This document shows positions 10,223 through 19,331 of a stretch of DNA of 42,036 bases, piece by piece. The notes below the pieces were generated by a model. That model saw only the letters and a program-made list of their open reading frames with translations. It searched no databases and was not told the DNA's origin. The stretch comes from Prolixibacteraceae bacterium (lineage in GTDB: Bacteria; Bacteroidota; Bacteroidia; Bacteroidales; Prolixibacteraceae), in NCBI GenBank assembly GCA_018648265.1, contig JABGRN010000047.1, positions 1 to 42,036 on the forward strand, written 5' to 3'. The position numbers and the translations under genes are program-made. Numbering within the stretch: the stretch's first letter is position 1; every line of letters starts with the position of its first letter.

Positions 10223-10981
10223 CTATTTCAGTGCTTTGGTCATTGCCATTTTCGCAGAATTATAGCCAAGTTCAAACAACTCATCGGCATGAGTTCGAAG
10301 TAAAATGTCAAATTTATCAATTCCTTTAGGCTCAATAAAAACAGTGGCATGTTTTCGAACTTCCCTCATATTTGCATTTACACTCATGTAAAAAGTGCGT
10401 GTAGCAATTTGGACCAGATTTTTCATTTTTACCTTTGGATTAATTGGGCTGATATTCGACACGAAAATTTGTTTGCAATCGTTTTTTATTGGTGCAATCG
10501 GAATATTATCCATTAAACCACCATCAACATACGAATGCCTTCCAATAGTAATTGGTGAAAAGAGTATCGGAATTGATGAAGATGCCAAAACAATATCGCC
10601 AAGCGGGCCCGAATTTTTGTATTCGATAATTCCCTTGTTTAAGTTTGAAATCCCAACAAAAAATGGAATTTCCAACTCTTCAATATTTTCAACCGAAATT
10701 TCTTTTTGAATAACTTCTTTTAACCCGTCCAGTTTTAATAATCCATCGATTGGTAAATGAATTTTTGTGTATTTAAAGAACCATCCCTTTTTGAAAATTT
10801 CAAGAATCTCTTTGGGTGATTTTCCACCTGCAATAAAAGCACCAACGACAGCTCCGGCACTTACCCCTGAAATTACATCAGGTTTAATTCCTCTATCATA
10901 AAGTGCAGCAATTACTCCCAAATGTGCAAACCCCCGGGTTCCACCTCCACTTAAAACTAGTCCTGTTTTGTACTTTTTCAT
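10223..10981 (-). CDS. Patatin-like phospholipase (RssA/YlbK type)
   Basis: Cytoplasmic serine lipid acyl hydrolase of the patatin family. SGGGTRG at residues 11-17 forms the oxyanion loop, GVSAG at 39-43 is the nucleophile elbow with Ser41, and the DGG of YVDGGLMD supplies the catalytic Asp of the Ser-Asp dyad. The protein is about 252 residues, with no signal peptide and no outer-membrane barrel, so it belongs to the short RssA/YlbK type. I chose the ATG at 10981. A longer frame opens at 11023, but it would start upstream of a good TAnnTTTG box at 10999-11006 and adds residues unlike the family. It converges with pbpC, and only about 45 bases separate the two stops. The natural substrate is unknown. 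Confidence 0.9.
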   Translation of the reverse strand: MKKYKTGLVLSGGGTRGFAHLGVIAALYDRGIKPDVISGVSAGAVVGAFIAGGKSPKEILEIFKKGWFFKYTKIHLPIDGLLKLDGLKEVIQKEISVENIEELEIPFFVGISNLNKGIIEYKNSGPLGDIVLASSSIPILFSPITIGRHSYVDGGLMDNIPIAPIKNDCKQIFVSNISPINPKVKMKNLVQIATRTFYMSVNANMREVRKHATVFIEPKGIDKFDILLRTHADELFELGYNSAKMAMTKALK

Positions 10982-10998
10982 GATGAGAAAATAAAAAA

Positions 10999-11006
10999 CA
11001 AAGGTA
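10999..11006 (-). promoter_or_regulatory. -7 promoter box of the patatin gene
   Basis: On the minus strand this reads TACCTTTG, an exact match to TAnnTTTG, 17 bases before the ATG at 10981. A TTG lies about 24 bases further upstream. The box fixes the choice of the downstream start codon. Confidence 0.55.
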
Positions 11007-11053
11007 TGAAAATGCAAATACACTTATTTACAAGATTGATACTCCCTTTTAAA

Positions 11054-11080
11054 TTGCATGGCACTATTTTTTTATATTTG
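11054..11080 (+). promoter_or_regulatory. Promoter of the CPPED1-like phosphatase gene
   Basis: TTG at 11054-11056 and an exact TAnnTTTG box (TATATTTG) at 11073-11080 are separated by 16 bases. The coding start is 94 bases downstream, which leaves a leader of roughly 85 bases. Consensus-based call. Confidence 0.5.
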
Positions 11081-11174
11081 TTCGAATTATACAAAAACGC
11101 AAAGAGTGACTCAGCCACATTTTTAATATTTTAAAAAAGGGAAAGAATAATTTTAAACATAAAAAAGCAAAAAG

Positions 11175-12026
11175 ATGAAAATGAAAAAGTTATTTGTTCC
11201 ATTATTATTTCTTAGTTTATTGCCTGGAATTTTAATTGCGAAAAAGAAAAATAACAACCTTCCATATTTTTTTATTCAGATCACCGATCCTCAATTTGGC
11301 ATGTTTGAAGAGAACAGGGGATTTGAAAAGGAGACAGTTTTATATGAAAAAGCTGTTATGGAGATTAACAGATTAAATCCTGATTTTGTAGTTATTACCG
11401 GTGACTTTGTTCACAGTTCAAAAGATATGTCGCAAATGGCAGAATTTAAAAGAATTACTGCAAAAATTAATTCCGGAATCCCGGTTTATTATACTCCGGG
11501 GAATCATGATGTTGGGTTGGAACCGGATAATAAGAGTATCGATACTTATAAAAAGAATTATGGTTCAGACAGGTTTTCGTTTAAACATAAAAATTCACGT
11601 TTTATTGGATTTAACTCAGGCATAATTAAAGCTAATACACCGGGTTTTGAAAAAAAACAATATGATTGGATTAAGAGAAATCTTGCCAAAAATAAAAAAG
11701 CCTGCCATACCATACTCTTTTGTCATTATCCGTTTTTTAATAAAACATTGGATGAACCCGAAGCGTATTCAAATATTGGTTTAACAAACCGCAAAAAATA
11801 TCTCTCCTTATTTGATGCAAAAAAAGTAGAATATATTTTTTCAGGGCATTTCCATAAAAATGCGTATGCAAATTACGGTGAAATACAATTGGTTACGACC
11901 AGTGCCGTAGGAAAACCTCATGGTGAAGCCCCATCTGGATTAAGGATTGTGAAGGTTTATAATGACAATATTGAACATTCATATTATGGTTTGGATGAAA
12001 TCCCTGAATCAATCACATTCGATTAG
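11175..12026 (+). CDS. Exported calcineurin-like metallophosphoesterase, CPPED1-like
   Basis: Metal-dependent phosphoesterase with an N-terminal signal peptide (about residues 1-22, KKLFVPLLFLSLLPGILIA), so it is probably periplasmic. Metal-ligand motifs are all present: ITDPQFG (Asp38; Gln40 where most relatives have His), GDFVH at 76-80, PGNHD at 108-112, FCHYPFF, and SGHFH at 223-227. From memory, the DPQFG motif, the GNHD region, the SGHxHxNA motif and the C-terminal YY-LDE stretch resemble eukaryotic CPPED1, a Ser/Thr phosphatase, more than CpdA-type cyclic-AMP esterases. This family-level placement is inference. At 283 residues the length is usual. It appears to be a single-gene unit with its own promoter. 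The substrate cannot be told from the sequence. Confidence 0.88.
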   Translation: MKMKKLFVPLLFLSLLPGILIAKKKNNNLPYFFIQITDPQFGMFEENRGFEKETVLYEKAVMEINRLNPDFVVITGDFVHSSKDMSQMAEFKRITAKINSGIPVYYTPGNHDVGLEPDNKSIDTYKKNYGSDRFSFKHKNSRFIGFNSGIIKANTPGFEKKQYDWIKRNLAKNKKACHTILFCHYPFFNKTLDEPEAYSNIGLTNRKKYLSLFDAKKVEYIFSGHFHKNAYANYGEIQLVTTSAVGKPHGEAPSGLRIVKVYNDNIEHSYYGLDEIPESITFD

Positions 12027-12070
12027 AAATAATATATATTTCCGGCGGCAAAAATCATGATAAAGGGTTG

Positions 12071-12155
12071 ATATTCAGAATTTGAGAAATCGATATGTTT
12101 GCAGATTTAGCTAAGTATTACAATCAAACTTAGCGATGTTGAATTTCTGATTATT
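12071..12155. repeat. Stem-loop between convergent genes
   Basis: A perfect 7-bp inverted repeat, GCTAAGT (12110-12116) and ACTTAGC (12128-12134), sits inside a longer imperfect one: TCAGAA near 12075 faces TTTCTGA near 12145. It lies in the 166-base gap between two convergent genes and may act as a shared transcription end, although no clear T-run follows either arm. Confidence 0.35.
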
Positions 12156-12192
12156 ATAAAACAATGCTGAATTTGGGATTAGCGGGAATTTT

Positions 12193-13662
12193 TTATTCCA
12201 ACAAAAACCAACTATTTAATAATGCAGTGTCGCTTTTTTCGTTTTTGTGCCAATATACGTTTGTACGTTTATCGTGGGTATAATCTTTTTTATAAATTTC
12301 AATATTTTTAACAATATCATTTAAAGCAGAAATCATTAAATTAATTTCAGTATTTGTCATTGTAGGGTGCAACGACCAGCGCACCCATCCGGGTTTATCC
12401 GAAAGATCACCGTCATTAATTTTATTTGTAATTTCTTGTGATTTGTCGTAAGAAACTTCGAGCAAAAAATGACCGTAAGTCCCGGCACAGGCACAACCTC
12501 CGCGGGTTTGGATGCCGTATTTGTCATTTAATATCCTAACTATTAAATTGTAATGAATTTCTTCTACATAAAATGAAATTACACCCAAACGTTTACGAAT
12601 ATTATCGGCAAGGATTTTTAACCCCGGGATTTTATCTAATCCTTCGAAAGCCAGATCAAGCATTTCTTCTTCACGCAGTTTGATATTTTCTAAGCCCATC
12701 TGGTCTTTTAATTCAAAACAAAGGGCTGTTTTTATTGATTGAAGAAAACCAGGTGTTCCACCATCTTCGCGTGCTTCAATGTCATCAACATATTTATATT
12801 TCCCCCAACGGTTGGTCCAGTCAACTGTACCTCCGCCCGGTTGGTCGGGTACTTCACTTTTGTACATCGACGCATCAAAAACCAAAACACCCGATGATCC
12901 GGGACCGCCCAGGAATTTGTGTGGCGAAAACATTACTGCATCGAGTTTTTCCATTGGATCTTCTGGGTGCATATCAATTTCGTCGTAAGGTGCCGAGGCA
13001 GCAAAATCAATAAAACAAACACCCCCAAATTCATGCATTATTCTGGCCAACTGTTTGTATGGAGTGCGAACTCCGGTAACATTTGAACAAGCCGAAAAAG
13101 AGCCAATTTTAAATTGCCTGTCTTTATATTCTTCTAAAACTTTTCGAAGGTTTTCAGGTTCAACCTTTAAACCTTCACCAGGCTCAATCATAACCACATC
13201 GGCATTGGTTTCGTACCACGAAGTTTGGTTTGAATGATGTTCCATGTGAGTGATAAAAACCACTGGCCGTTCGCGATCAGATAGGCAATCTTTATGCGAT
13301 AGTTTACCACAATATTTAAGCCCCAGAATACGCTGAAATTTATTTATTACAGAAGTCAATCCAAAACCTGCTGTAATAATTACATCGTTTGAACCGGCAT
13401 TTACATGTTTTTTTATTAATTCGTGCGACTTGTGATAAGCCTGTGTCATCCGCAATCCAGTTTCGCTGGTTTCAGTATGGGTGTTTCCCACAAAAGGGCC
13501 AATTATATCAGTAATTTTATTTTCGATAGGTTTATATAATCTGCCACTGGCAATCCAATCGCCGTAAATAATTTTTTGCATTCCGTAAGGCGATTCAAAT
13601 TCCTGGTCAATTCCAACAATATTTTCTCTGAATCTTTCAAAATATTTTTCCAGGTTATTCAT
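12193..13662 (-). CDS. Class V aminotransferase / cysteine desulfurase-like PLP enzyme
   Basis: Pyridoxal-phosphate enzyme of the NifS/Csd superfamily. SPHKFLGGPG carries the PLP lysine (Lys249), THMEHHSN is the usual cofactor-stacking His segment, and FIDFAASAPYDEID holds the PLP-binding Asp. GGCACAG in the C-terminal part includes the cysteine position used by desulfurases. At about 489 residues it is longer than IscS/SufS (about 400), with an extended C-terminus, so it belongs to a separate subgroup and may act on a small sulfur- or amine-containing substrate. I use the ATG at 13662; an in-frame GTG at 13683 is less likely. No suf or isc genes are adjacent, so a role in Fe-S assembly is not supported by context. 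Confidence 0.82.
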   Translation of the reverse strand: MNNLEKYFERFRENIVGIDQEFESPYGMQKIIYGDWIASGRLYKPIENKITDIIGPFVGNTHTETSETGLRMTQAYHKSHELIKKHVNAGSNDVIITAGFGLTSVINKFQRILGLKYCGKLSHKDCLSDRERPVVFITHMEHHSNQTSWYETNADVVMIEPGEGLKVEPENLRKVLEEYKDRQFKIGSFSACSNVTGVRTPYKQLARIMHEFGGVCFIDFAASAPYDEIDMHPEDPMEKLDAVMFSPHKFLGGPGSSGVLVFDASMYKSEVPDQPGGGTVDWTNRWGKYKYVDDIEAREDGGTPGFLQSIKTALCFELKDQMGLENIKLREEEMLDLAFEGLDKIPGLKILADNIRKRLGVISFYVEEIHYNLIVRILNDKYGIQTRGGCACAGTYGHFLLEVSYDKSQEITNKINDGDLSDKPGWVRWSLHPTMTNTEINLMISALNDIVKNIEIYKKDYTHDKRTNVYWHKNEKSDTALLNSWFLLE

Positions 13663-13723
13663 AATAATATTTTTTAAAGGCACAAATTAAACAACTTTGA
13701 GTGAATAAAAAAGGGGGGAAAGA

Positions 13724-13778
13724 TCAGTTTTAAGTCAGTTTTAACATTATTTGAATTTCTAAAATGACAATTAGTCAT
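13724..13778 (+). promoter_or_regulatory. Repeats upstream of htpG, possible control region
   Basis: Two tandem 11-mers, TCAGTTTTAAG and TCAGTTTTAAC (13724-13745), are followed by an inverted repeat ATGAC-AATTA-GTCAT at 13764-13778. They lie 73-127 bases before the htpG start. No CIRCE element and no clear TAnnTTTG box is present. Regulator binding is a guess. Confidence 0.25.
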
Positions 13779-13850
13779 AAAATTCGAATGGCATGTTGTT
13801 TGATTTTAACCGGGCTAACAACGAAAATATTAAATTAAAAATAGATAAAA

Positions 13851-15905
13851 ATGCAAACAGGTAAAATTGGCGTAACCAGCGAAAATCTTTTTCCGATTAT
13901 TAAAAAATTTCTTTATTCTGATCACGATATTTTTTTAAGGGAAATTGTTTCGAATGCAGTTGATGCCACTCAAAAACTAAAAACGCTGGCTTCTAAAGGT
14001 GAGTACACAGGCGATATTTCCAATGCGAAAGTTGAAGTGAAATTGGATATCAAAGCTAAAACAATTACCATTTCTGATAATGGGATTGGAATGACCGCAG
14101 AAGAAATCGAGAAATATATTAACCAAATTGCTTTTTCCGGAGCTAACGATTTTCTTGAAAAATATAAAGACGATGCAAACGCAATTATTGGTCATTTTGG
14201 ACTTGGTTTTTATAGTTCGTTTATGGTTTCCGAAAAGGTTGAAATAATTACCAAATCTCATAAAGAAGGAGCAAAAGCGGTAAAATGGAGTTGTAAAGGA
14301 GATCCTGAATTTACCCTCGACGAAATTGAAAAAGAGGAGGTTGGTACTGATATCGTAATGTATATCAGTGAAGAGGAAAAAGGATTTTTGGAAGATTCAA
14401 AAATTACAGAAATTCTTGGAAAATACTGTCGGTTTTTACCAATTCCTGTAATTTATGGAAAGAAAAAAGAGTGGAAAGAAGATAAACAGGTAGATACTCA
14501 GGAAGATAACCAGGTTAATGAAACTGAACCGGCATGGACAAAAAAACCGTCCGATCTTAAAGATGAAGATTATAAAGATTTTTATCAGAAGTTGTACCCG
14601 ATGGTCGATGAGCCGCTTTTTAATATTCACCTGAATGTGGATTACCCATTTAATTTGACCGGGATCCTTTATTTCCCAAAAATTAAAAATAATATCGAAG
14701 TTCAAAAGAATAAAATTCAGTTGTACAGCAACCAGGTGTTTGTTACCGATTCGGTTGAAGGAATTGTACCAGAGTTTTTAACCCTTTTACATGGAGTACT
14801 CGATTCTCCTGATATCCCACTGAATGTTTCGCGTTCGTACCTGCAAAGCGATTCGAATGTGAAAAAAATTAGCAGTCACATCAATAAAAAAGTTGCTGAC
14901 CGTTTAAATCAGATTTTTAAAGATAATCGTGAAGATTTCGAGAAAAAGTGGGACGATCTGAAGATTTTTATCGAATACGGAATGTTGACCGAGGAAAAAT
15001 TTAACGACCGGGCAATGAACTTTCTCCTGTTCAAAAATAGCGAAGGAAAATATTTCACTTTCGAAGAGTATGAAAAACTGATAAAGGAAAACCAGACCGA
15101 TAAAGATAAAAACCTGATATATCTTTACACAACTAATACCGAGGAACAATACACATTTGTTGAGTCTGCCAAAGATAAAGGTTACGATGTATTGGTTATG
15201 GACGATACTCTTGCATCTCATTTAATTAACAAATTTGAGCAAAAATACAGCGACAAAAAATTTGTCCGTGTTGACTCTGATGTTGTTGAAAAACTGATTA
15301 AAAAAGAAGATTCAGGCGGAGAAGAATTAACCTGGGAACAAAAAGAAGAATTGTCACCAGTATTTCAGGCAGTTTGCCCCGAAGACAAAGAATTCACTTT
15401 TATTGTCGATTTTCAGGATTTGAGCGAAAATGGTGCCCCGATGGTTATTACCCGTGCAGAATTTATGCGTCGGATGAAAGATATGAGCCAAATGCAGGGG
15501 GGAATGAATTTTTATGGTGATATGCCAGAAAGTTTAAACCTTGTAGTAAATGTTGCTCATCCGTTGGTGAAAAAAGTAATGGATTCGAAAGATAAAAAAT
15601 TGGGTACTCAACTTGAAAAATTAGGTATTGAGCTTTCTGCTAAAAAAGTTGAGGTAGCGGATTTAGAAAAAGTAAAGGAAGGTAAAAAAGAGGAAGAAAT
15701 ACCACAGGCTGATAAGGAAAAACTAGACGATGTAAATAAGGAATTGTCGAAACTGGAAGAGACAAAACGAAACAAACTTTCTGATTTTGGCAAGAAAAAC
15801 AAACTGGCGAAACAGATGGTTGATTTGGCACTTTTAGCCAACGGAATGTTGAAAGGTGCTGACCTCGACAAATTTGTAAAACGAAGTGTTGAATTGATAA
15901 AATAA
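13851..15905 (+). CDS. htpG: Molecular chaperone HtpG (Hsp90)
   Basis: Cytosolic ATP-dependent Hsp90 chaperone. The N-terminal GHKL ATPase domain shows EIVSNAVDATQKL, DNGIGM and GHFGLGFYSSFMV, which are the ATP-lid and Mg-binding motifs. The middle domain has the SRSYLQSD segment that supplies the catalytic-loop arginine. The C-terminal dimerisation part ends without MEEVD, as in bacteria. Length 684 residues, compared with about 624 in E. coli. The extra length includes a charged insert near residues 203-245 (Asp/Glu/Lys/Gln-rich) and a Lys/Glu-rich coiled segment near 600-650, both common in Bacteroidota homologues. It appears to be monocistronic. The start is the ATG after an A-rich leader. 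Confidence 0.97.
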   Translation: MQTGKIGVTSENLFPIIKKFLYSDHDIFLREIVSNAVDATQKLKTLASKGEYTGDISNAKVEVKLDIKAKTITISDNGIGMTAEEIEKYINQIAFSGANDFLEKYKDDANAIIGHFGLGFYSSFMVSEKVEIITKSHKEGAKAVKWSCKGDPEFTLDEIEKEEVGTDIVMYISEEEKGFLEDSKITEILGKYCRFLPIPVIYGKKKEWKEDKQVDTQEDNQVNETEPAWTKKPSDLKDEDYKDFYQKLYPMVDEPLFNIHLNVDYPFNLTGILYFPKIKNNIEVQKNKIQLYSNQVFVTDSVEGIVPEFLTLLHGVLDSPDIPLNVSRSYLQSDSNVKKISSHINKKVADRLNQIFKDNREDFEKKWDDLKIFIEYGMLTEEKFNDRAMNFLLFKNSEGKYFTFEEYEKLIKENQTDKDKNLIYLYTTNTEEQYTFVESAKDKGYDVLVMDDTLASHLINKFEQKYSDKKFVRVDSDVVEKLIKKEDSGGEELTWEQKEELSPVFQAVCPEDKEFTFIVDFQDLSENGAPMVITRAEFMRRMKDMSQMQGGMNFYGDMPESLNLVVNVAHPLVKKVMDSKDKKLGTQLEKLGIELSAKKVEVADLEKVKEGKKEEEIPQADKEKLDDVNKELSKLEETKRNKLSDFGKKNKLAKQMVDLALLANGMLKGADLDKFVKRSVELIK

Positions 15906-15914
15906 TATCATTTT

Positions 15915-15941
15915 GAAATCTTGAAAAATATCAGGATTTCT
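15915..15941 (+). terminator. Weak stem-loop after htpG
   Basis: GAAATCTTG pairs with CAGGATTTC across an eight-base A-rich loop, about 10 bases after the htpG stop. No T-run follows, so it is either a weak terminator or a 3'-end stabilising hairpin. Confidence 0.3.
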
Positions 15942-16020
15942 CAAGGGAAAGTGATTATATACAACGCCATCCATTTATTTGGGTCGCGTTTTTTTGTTCC
16001 ATAATTTTTGTTTGAATGTC

Positions 16021-16080
16021 ATTCCCGCAAAGGCGGGAATCTGTTTCATTTAAAACTGAGATTCCCACTTTTGTGGGAAT
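16021..16080. repeat. REP-like pair of palindromic hairpins in inverted orientation
   Basis: The first hairpin is ATTCCCGC-AAAG-GCGGGAAT (16021-16040) and the second is ATTCCCAC-TTTT-GTGGGAAT (16061-16080), both with perfect 8-bp arms and 4-base loops. The flanks show that the second is an inverted copy of the first: CATTCCC...GGGAATCT on one side and AGATTCCC...GGGAATG on the other. This head-to-head arrangement is that of BIME/REP elements moved by RAYT (TnpA-REP) proteins. The 347-base gap between htpG and ftcD holds nothing else that I can recognise. Confidence 0.7.
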
Positions 16081-16252
16081 GGATGTTAGATTACCGAATA
16101 TATTTTGTTATTTCCCATCAGCAAAATCCTGCAAATACCAAAACCGTTCGGTTAATTTTCCATCTTTTTAATCTACGGTTTTCATAAAATCCGTTTTTAT
16201 CAACCCAAATAAACTGTTGATTACTTAAGGGCATCTCCAAAAGTGCAAAACC

Positions 16253-17950
16253 TTAATCACCAATCTTGCCATGTACAATTTCTAAAATTAATTTTTCTTT
16301 TTCCTTAGCCGAACCCGCCAGACTACCTGCTTTATTCAAGGTTTTTATAAGGTACTTTTTATCATCGAAACCGGCAGCATTTATTTTAACATTTAAATAG
16401 GCTCCTTCAACTGCTGTTCTGGCACATAAAGCACCAACTCCTGCATCGGAAACTGAATTGGGGTTTCCCGATTCAGCCATGGCCATCATAACCTGCAAAG
16501 AGTCGTGAGCAAGTTGCATTACTTTTAAAGGCACTTCAATAGCATTTTTAGTTGCAGATTGAATTGCAATTTTACGCTCAATTTTTTCTTCTTCGGTAGT
16601 TTTGGGCAAGCCAAAAGCAGCCATAATTTGGTTAAAAGCATCGGTATCTTCATCAACACAATTAAGTAGCGATGAATTGTAATACTTACCTTTTTCTGCC
16701 CAGTCGGAAAACTCCTCCCAACGATCGTCCCAACCTCGTTTGTGTGCCGAGAGATTTGCAACCATTGTACCAAGTGCAGACCCAAGGGCACCAACATAAG
16801 CTGATATTGAACCGCCGCCCGGAGCCGGAGATTCAGATGCCGTTTCTTCAGCAAATTGTGCCAAAGTTTGGTCAACCAATTTACTATCGTTATTCCCTTC
16901 AATTACAAATTCAATAATTTTTTTCTTCGGATCGAATGATGACAATTCATCCAAACCCAACGATTTAATGGCAATTTTAATAATCTCCGCATCTGAAATT
17001 CCAGATGATCGTTGCTGTTTTTTCAGGAAATATTTCCCGGCATCAAGCATGGCTTTTAGCGGAATTAATCCAACCAACTCGGAGCCAGTTACCCGAATAC
17101 CACGCAACCTTGCTTTTTCGCAAACTTCATCGAAAGCAGCATGAACCGAAGTGACAGTTATATCGGTTAAATTTATTGATATTTGAGCTATTCCATATTC
17201 TTTTATGTACCAGCCTATTGCACGTGTCTTTTTTAAAGTGCCAGGAATACGAACCGGTTCACCATTTTTATTTGTTAGAATTTTTCCGCTTATCGAATCC
17301 CCCTCTCGTTTTACACGTCCGGCCTCGCGAATATCAAATGCAATTGCATTTGCACGCCGGGTTGAAGTTGTGTTGAGGTTTATATTGTAGGCCACAAGAA
17401 AATTTCGTGCACCAATGGCTGTTGCACCTGATTTTGCTACCTGTTCATTCCAATCATTCGTCCCAAAATCGGGCTTCCAATATTCAGAAGATATTCGTTC
17501 TTTTAGTGCTTCGTATTCTCCTGAACGACAATTAGCAAGGCTTTTTCGCTCTTCTTTGAACGCAGCAAACTCATAACAAAATACCGGGATGCCAAGTTCT
17601 TTGCCTACTTTTTCGGCCAGTTTCCGGGCATATTCAACAACTTCTTCCATACTTACATTTGCCACAGGTACAAACGGACACACATCGGTGGCGCCAAATC
17701 GCGGGTGTTCGCCCGAATGACAACTCATATCAATTAATTCAGCAGCCTTTTTAATTCCACAAAATGCAGCTTCAATCACTTGTTCCGGTTCGCCAACAAA
17801 TGTTACAACAGTTCTATTAGTTGCTTTCCCCGGATCGACATCCAACAAATTAATTCCTTGAATACTTTCAATGGCATTTGTAATTTCCTTAATTATTCCT
17901 AAATCATTTCCTTCAGAAAAATTAGGTACACACTCTATTATCTTTTTCAT
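16253..17950 (-). CDS. ftcD: Glutamate formimidoyltransferase / formiminotetrahydrofolate cyclodeaminase fusion
   Basis: Bifunctional enzyme at the end of histidine breakdown. It transfers the formimino group from formiminoglutamate to tetrahydrofolate (giving glutamate) and then deaminates and cyclises it to 5,10-methenyl-THF. Residues 1-180 are the transferase N-domain (ECVPNFSEGND at the start, SCHSGEHPRFGATDVCPF near 78-95). Residues 180-325 are the C-domain, and about 360-560 are the cyclodeaminase (ESPAPGGGSISAYVGALG). At 565 residues it matches the fused form known from animals and Bacteroidota. It lies downstream of hutI on the same strand with a 127-base gap and is probably cotranscribed. 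HutH and HutU are not in the window. Confidence 0.96.
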   Translation of the reverse strand: MKKIIECVPNFSEGNDLGIIKEITNAIESIQGINLLDVDPGKATNRTVVTFVGEPEQVIEAAFCGIKKAAELIDMSCHSGEHPRFGATDVCPFVPVANVSMEEVVEYARKLAEKVGKELGIPVFCYEFAAFKEERKSLANCRSGEYEALKERISSEYWKPDFGTNDWNEQVAKSGATAIGARNFLVAYNINLNTTSTRRANAIAFDIREAGRVKREGDSISGKILTNKNGEPVRIPGTLKKTRAIGWYIKEYGIAQISINLTDITVTSVHAAFDEVCEKARLRGIRVTGSELVGLIPLKAMLDAGKYFLKKQQRSSGISDAEIIKIAIKSLGLDELSSFDPKKKIIEFVIEGNNDSKLVDQTLAQFAEETASESPAPGGGSISAYVGALGSALGTMVANLSAHKRGWDDRWEEFSDWAEKGKYYNSSLLNCVDEDTDAFNQIMAAFGLPKTTEEEKIERKIAIQSATKNAIEVPLKVMQLAHDSLQVMMAMAESGNPNSVSDAGVGALCARTAVEGAYLNVKINAAGFDDKKYLIKTLNKAGSLAGSAKEKEKLILEIVHGKIGD

Positions 17951-18077
17951 AAAATATATATTTTAAAAACCTTAACACAAAGTCTATCAAAGACTTCGCA
18001 TCAATACTCAAAAATGACTTAAAAAAGAATCGAAAGTACAATACCAGTTTGAAATGTTTTATGAGTTTTTACAGTAT

Positions 18078-19331
18078 TTAAAACGATTGGACATCGCCGT
18101 TTAAAATAACCGTTTCGATTAAATCGGAGCCAAACATGTATGGCAAGTACTCTATTCCGGGCATATCGGAAGTAATAAAAAGATTCGCCATTTTACCTTT
18201 AGCAATACTCCCCAGACGATCACTTATTCCCATTGCATAAGCAGAATTGAGAGTTGTAGCATTTATTACTTCTTCAGGCAGCATATTATATTTTATACAT
18301 CCGAGCGACGAAATAAAATTCATATTTCCGCTGGGCGACGAACCCGGATTAAAATCGGAAGCCAGAGCAACAGGCAGGCCAGAGTTAATCATTTCGCGTA
18401 CCGGCGATAGTTTCATATTCAAGAAAAACGCTGCACCAGGCAAAACGGTTGGCATTGTTTCTGAGCCTTTTAAAGCTTCTATTTCCTCTTCACCAACAAA
18501 TTCTAAATGATCGACTGACAGTGCATTATATTTAACGCCTGCCTGCACACCTCCAGTATTCCCTAATTCATTGGCATGAATTTTTGGTCGTAAGCCATAT
18601 TTTATCCCCGCCATTAAAATCCTTTCCGTATCGACCACAGAAAAAAATCCTTTATCGCAAAATACATCGATAAAATCGGCTAATTCTTCGGAAGCTACTG
18701 TTGGAATCATTTCATTTATTATTAAATCGACATAAGCTGACACATTATTCCGATACTCAAAAGGGATTGAATGAGCCCCTAAAAAAGTGGAGCGGACACA
18801 AATTGGAGCTGTTTCTTTAATTCGTTGAATTACCCGGAGCATTTTTATTTCATCTTTAGTATTTAATCCATAACCACTTTTTATTTCAACGGCGCCGGTT
18901 CCCATTTTTATAATTTCCTTAACCCGTTTCATCGCACTGTTATACAATTCTTCTTCAGACGTTTCATGCAACAATTTTGCAGAATTCAGGATTCCCCCAC
19001 CCCGCCGGGCAATCTCTTCGTACGAGAGCCCTTTAATTTTATCGACAAACTCCTGCTCGCGCGGACCCGGGTAAACCAAATGTGTATGCGAATCGCAATA
19101 ACTCGGATAAACTATCCGGTTTGAACAATCAATTTCAATTAAAAAATCATCATCAACGTAAACATCCTTTAATTGATCCATAGTTCCAAAATCGTCGATT
19201 AATTCATCCTGGATAATTAAAAAGGCATTTTTGATTGTGCCCACTTTGCTCATTTCTGCTCCTGCCCTAAACAATACGGGGTTATCTTCTACCTGAACAA
19301 GTTCTCTTATATTTTCGAGTAATAATTTCAT
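18078..19331 (-). CDS. hutI: Imidazolonepropionase
   Basis: Cytosolic amidohydrolase that converts 4-imidazolone-5-propionate to N-formimino-glutamate, the substrate of the adjacent FtcD. The metal-binding DSHTHLVYPG motif lies at residues 80-89 (His82, His84). Further ligands are in KIHANELG and VDHLEFV, and the catalytic Asp is in ALASDFNPGSSP. The length of 417 residues and all key motifs are normal. Gene order is hutI then ftcD on the minus strand. A YfcC-family carrier is divergent upstream, which suggests uptake and catabolism controlled from the shared 155-base region. Confidence 0.96.
   Translation of the reverse strand: MKLLLENIRELVQVEDNPVLFRAGAEMSKVGTIKNAFLIIQDELIDDFGTMDQLKDVYVDDDFLIEIDCSNRIVYPSYCDSHTHLVYPGPREQEFVDKIKGLSYEEIARRGGGILNSAKLLHETSEEELYNSAMKRVKEIIKMGTGAVEIKSGYGLNTKDEIKMLRVIQRIKETAPICVRSTFLGAHSIPFEYRNNVSAYVDLIINEMIPTVASEELADFIDVFCDKGFFSVVDTERILMAGIKYGLRPKIHANELGNTGGVQAGVKYNALSVDHLEFVGEEEIEALKGSETMPTVLPGAAFFLNMKLSPVREMINSGLPVALASDFNPGSSPSGNMNFISSLGCIKYNMLPEEVINATTLNSAYAMGISDRLGSIAKGKMANLFITSDMPGIEYLPYMFGSDLIETVILNGDVQSF

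Noticed and set aside
12193-13662. Calling the class V PLP enzyme iscS or sufS
   Set aside because: It is about 90 residues too long and has no suf/isc neighbours, so only the superfamily can be supported.
15608-15871. Minus-strand 87-codon frame inside htpG
   Set aside because: It is a Ser/Phe-rich shadow of the Lys/Glu-rich htpG segment on the other strand, with no promoter or family resemblance.
17980-17996. AAGTCT-ATCAA-AGACTT hairpin between hutI and ftcD as a terminator
   Set aside because: Only a 6-bp stem and no T-run; the two genes are more likely cotranscribed.
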